Source of the DNA: Nitrospiraceae bacterium UBA6898
GTDB taxonomy: Bacteria > Nitrospirota > Thermodesulfovibrionia > Thermodesulfovibrionales > UBA6898
Direction: 5' to 3'
NCBI GenBank assembly: GCA_002448975.1
Contig: DKBO01000178.1
Coordinates: 1 to 6,934, forward strand
Length of the DNA stretch: 6,934 nucleotides
Numbering within the stretch: the stretch's first letter is position 1; every line of letters starts with the position of its first letter. Shown one piece after another: positions 6,461-6,934 of this stretch. The translations under genes were made by a program, and so were the position numbers. Under the pieces are notes generated by a model. It worked only from the letters and a program-made list of their open reading frames with translations, was not told the origin of the DNA and made no database searches.

Positions 6461-6934
6461 TCAGCCTTCATGATCTTCCAGCCCTCCGCTGAAATAGGCA
6501 AATGCCCTGTTCATGCTCTTCATGTCGCCGGTAAACAGAACGATATCACCTTCCTGAAGCCGGAAAACAGGGTCCGGGTTTGTCAGAACCGTGTCCGCTC
6601 TTCGTACGGCAATGATGGTTACACCGGTCTTTTTCCGTATCTCGAGTTCCGCAATGCTTCTGCCTGCAAGGGGTGACTTCTCCGGTACGCTGATACCGTC
6701 CAGCGCTATCTCGGGCAGCAGCGTATCCTGCGCAAAGATATGGCGTTTGGGAAGATCGATGCTCCTCAGCGCCGTATAGCTGTTACTGCGTATCCGCTCG
6801 GCCATATCCATGATAACATGACGGGGGAAGCGATACCGGTTCAGGACCCGCGCAAAGATTTCGATGGAAGTTTCAAATTCCTCCGGTATCACCTCGTCCG
6901 CACCAAGGGCTGTAAGATCATCGACCTCGGCAAG
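6461..6934 (-). CDS. CPA2/Kef-type cation:proton antiporter, C-terminal regulatory part
   Basis: This is the last 157 codons of a larger gene that runs off the high-coordinate edge. The first visible residues, LAEVDDLTALGADEVIPEEF, match the end of the TrkA-N (RCK_N) nucleotide-binding domain of Kef/YbaL-type antiporters, where GADEVIPE is typical. A helical linker follows (about 25-70). The TrkA-C (RCK_C) domain comes next at about 90-150, with SPLAGRSIAELEIRKKTGV, IIAVRR and LQEGDIVLFTG. Such subunits gate monovalent cation/proton exchange at the inner membrane in response to nucleotide or other ligands. The frame continues to the window edge with no stop, and the apparent start at 6892 is an internal GTG valine codon. 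The membrane antiporter domain is presumably upstream; a stand-alone TrkA/KtrA-like regulatory protein is the alternative. Confidence 0.88.
   Translation of the reverse strand, partial: LAEVDDLTALGADEVIPEEFETSIEIFARVLNRYRFPRHVIMDMAERIRSNSYTALRSIDLPKRHIFAQDTLLPEIALDGISVPEKSPLAGRSIAELEIRKKTGVTIIAVRRADTVLTNPDPVFRLQEGDIVLFTGDMKSMNRAFAYFSGGLEDHEG

Noticed and set aside
6431..6463. Stop-codon readthrough fusing the antiporter and the glycosidase
   Set aside because: The frames match, but a good AAGGAG before the GTG and the biologically separate products make two ordinary genes far more likely.
6461..6892. A complete 143-residue stand-alone TrkA-C protein starting at 6892
   Set aside because: The putative start is a GTG inside the conserved GADEVIPEEF motif, and the frame stays open to the window edge, so the gene is a fragment of a larger one.
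1..6934. CRISPR arrays, tRNA or rRNA genes, insertion sequences, defence or phage genes
   Set aside because: I looked for regular direct repeats, transposase motifs, terminal inverted repeats and RNA gene signatures and saw none; all long genes are housekeeping or envelope functions.

Overview
The window carries ordinary chromosomal housekeeping genes, all on the minus strand. It comes from a Gram-negative-type bacterium of moderately high GC, judged by eye. The gene set (Dxr of the MEP isoprenoid pathway, UppS, CdsA, an RseP-type site-2 protease and a NagZ-like glycosidase) and the residue patterns in the proteins fit a deep-branching proteobacterium-like lineage such as Desulfobacterota or Nitrospirota. 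That placement is inference from family resemblance, not a database result.

Reading in the direction of transcription, from high to low coordinates, there are two blocks. The first is the 3' end of a CPA2/Kef-type cation:proton antiporter subunit (TrkA-C/RCK_C domain, 6461-6934, cut by the window edge). It is followed 30 bases later by a GTG-started, two-domain glycoside hydrolase family 3 protein resembling NagZ (4991-6430). About 420 bases without a confident gene come next (4571-4990). This stretch holds a good candidate sigma-70-type promoter (4813-4841), a leader of roughly 236 nt with a GC-rich hairpin (4728-4752), and a possible small ORF whose stop overlaps an upstream start codon of the next gene.

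The second block is a tightly packed envelope and isoprenoid operon. It starts with an exported protein that has a FlgT-like beta domain and FG-GAP/VCBS-type calcium-loop repeats (2912-4570). Then come uppS (2188-2907), cdsA (1407-2198, overlapping uppS by 11 bases), dxr (200-1354) and the start of rseP (1-203, overlapping dxr by 4 bases). uppS-cdsA-dxr-rseP is a classical bacterial gene order. Dxr makes MEP for isoprenoids, UppS extends isoprenyl diphosphate to the undecaprenyl carrier used for wall and surface glycans, CdsA makes CDP-diacylglycerol for phospholipids, and RseP is an inner-membrane intramembrane protease. The exported FG-GAP protein at the head of this operon is the least understood gene here.

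I found no tRNA, rRNA, CRISPR array, insertion sequence or phage element. I see no strong evidence for a new biological system. The points most worth a second look are the exported FG-GAP protein and its long structured leader.
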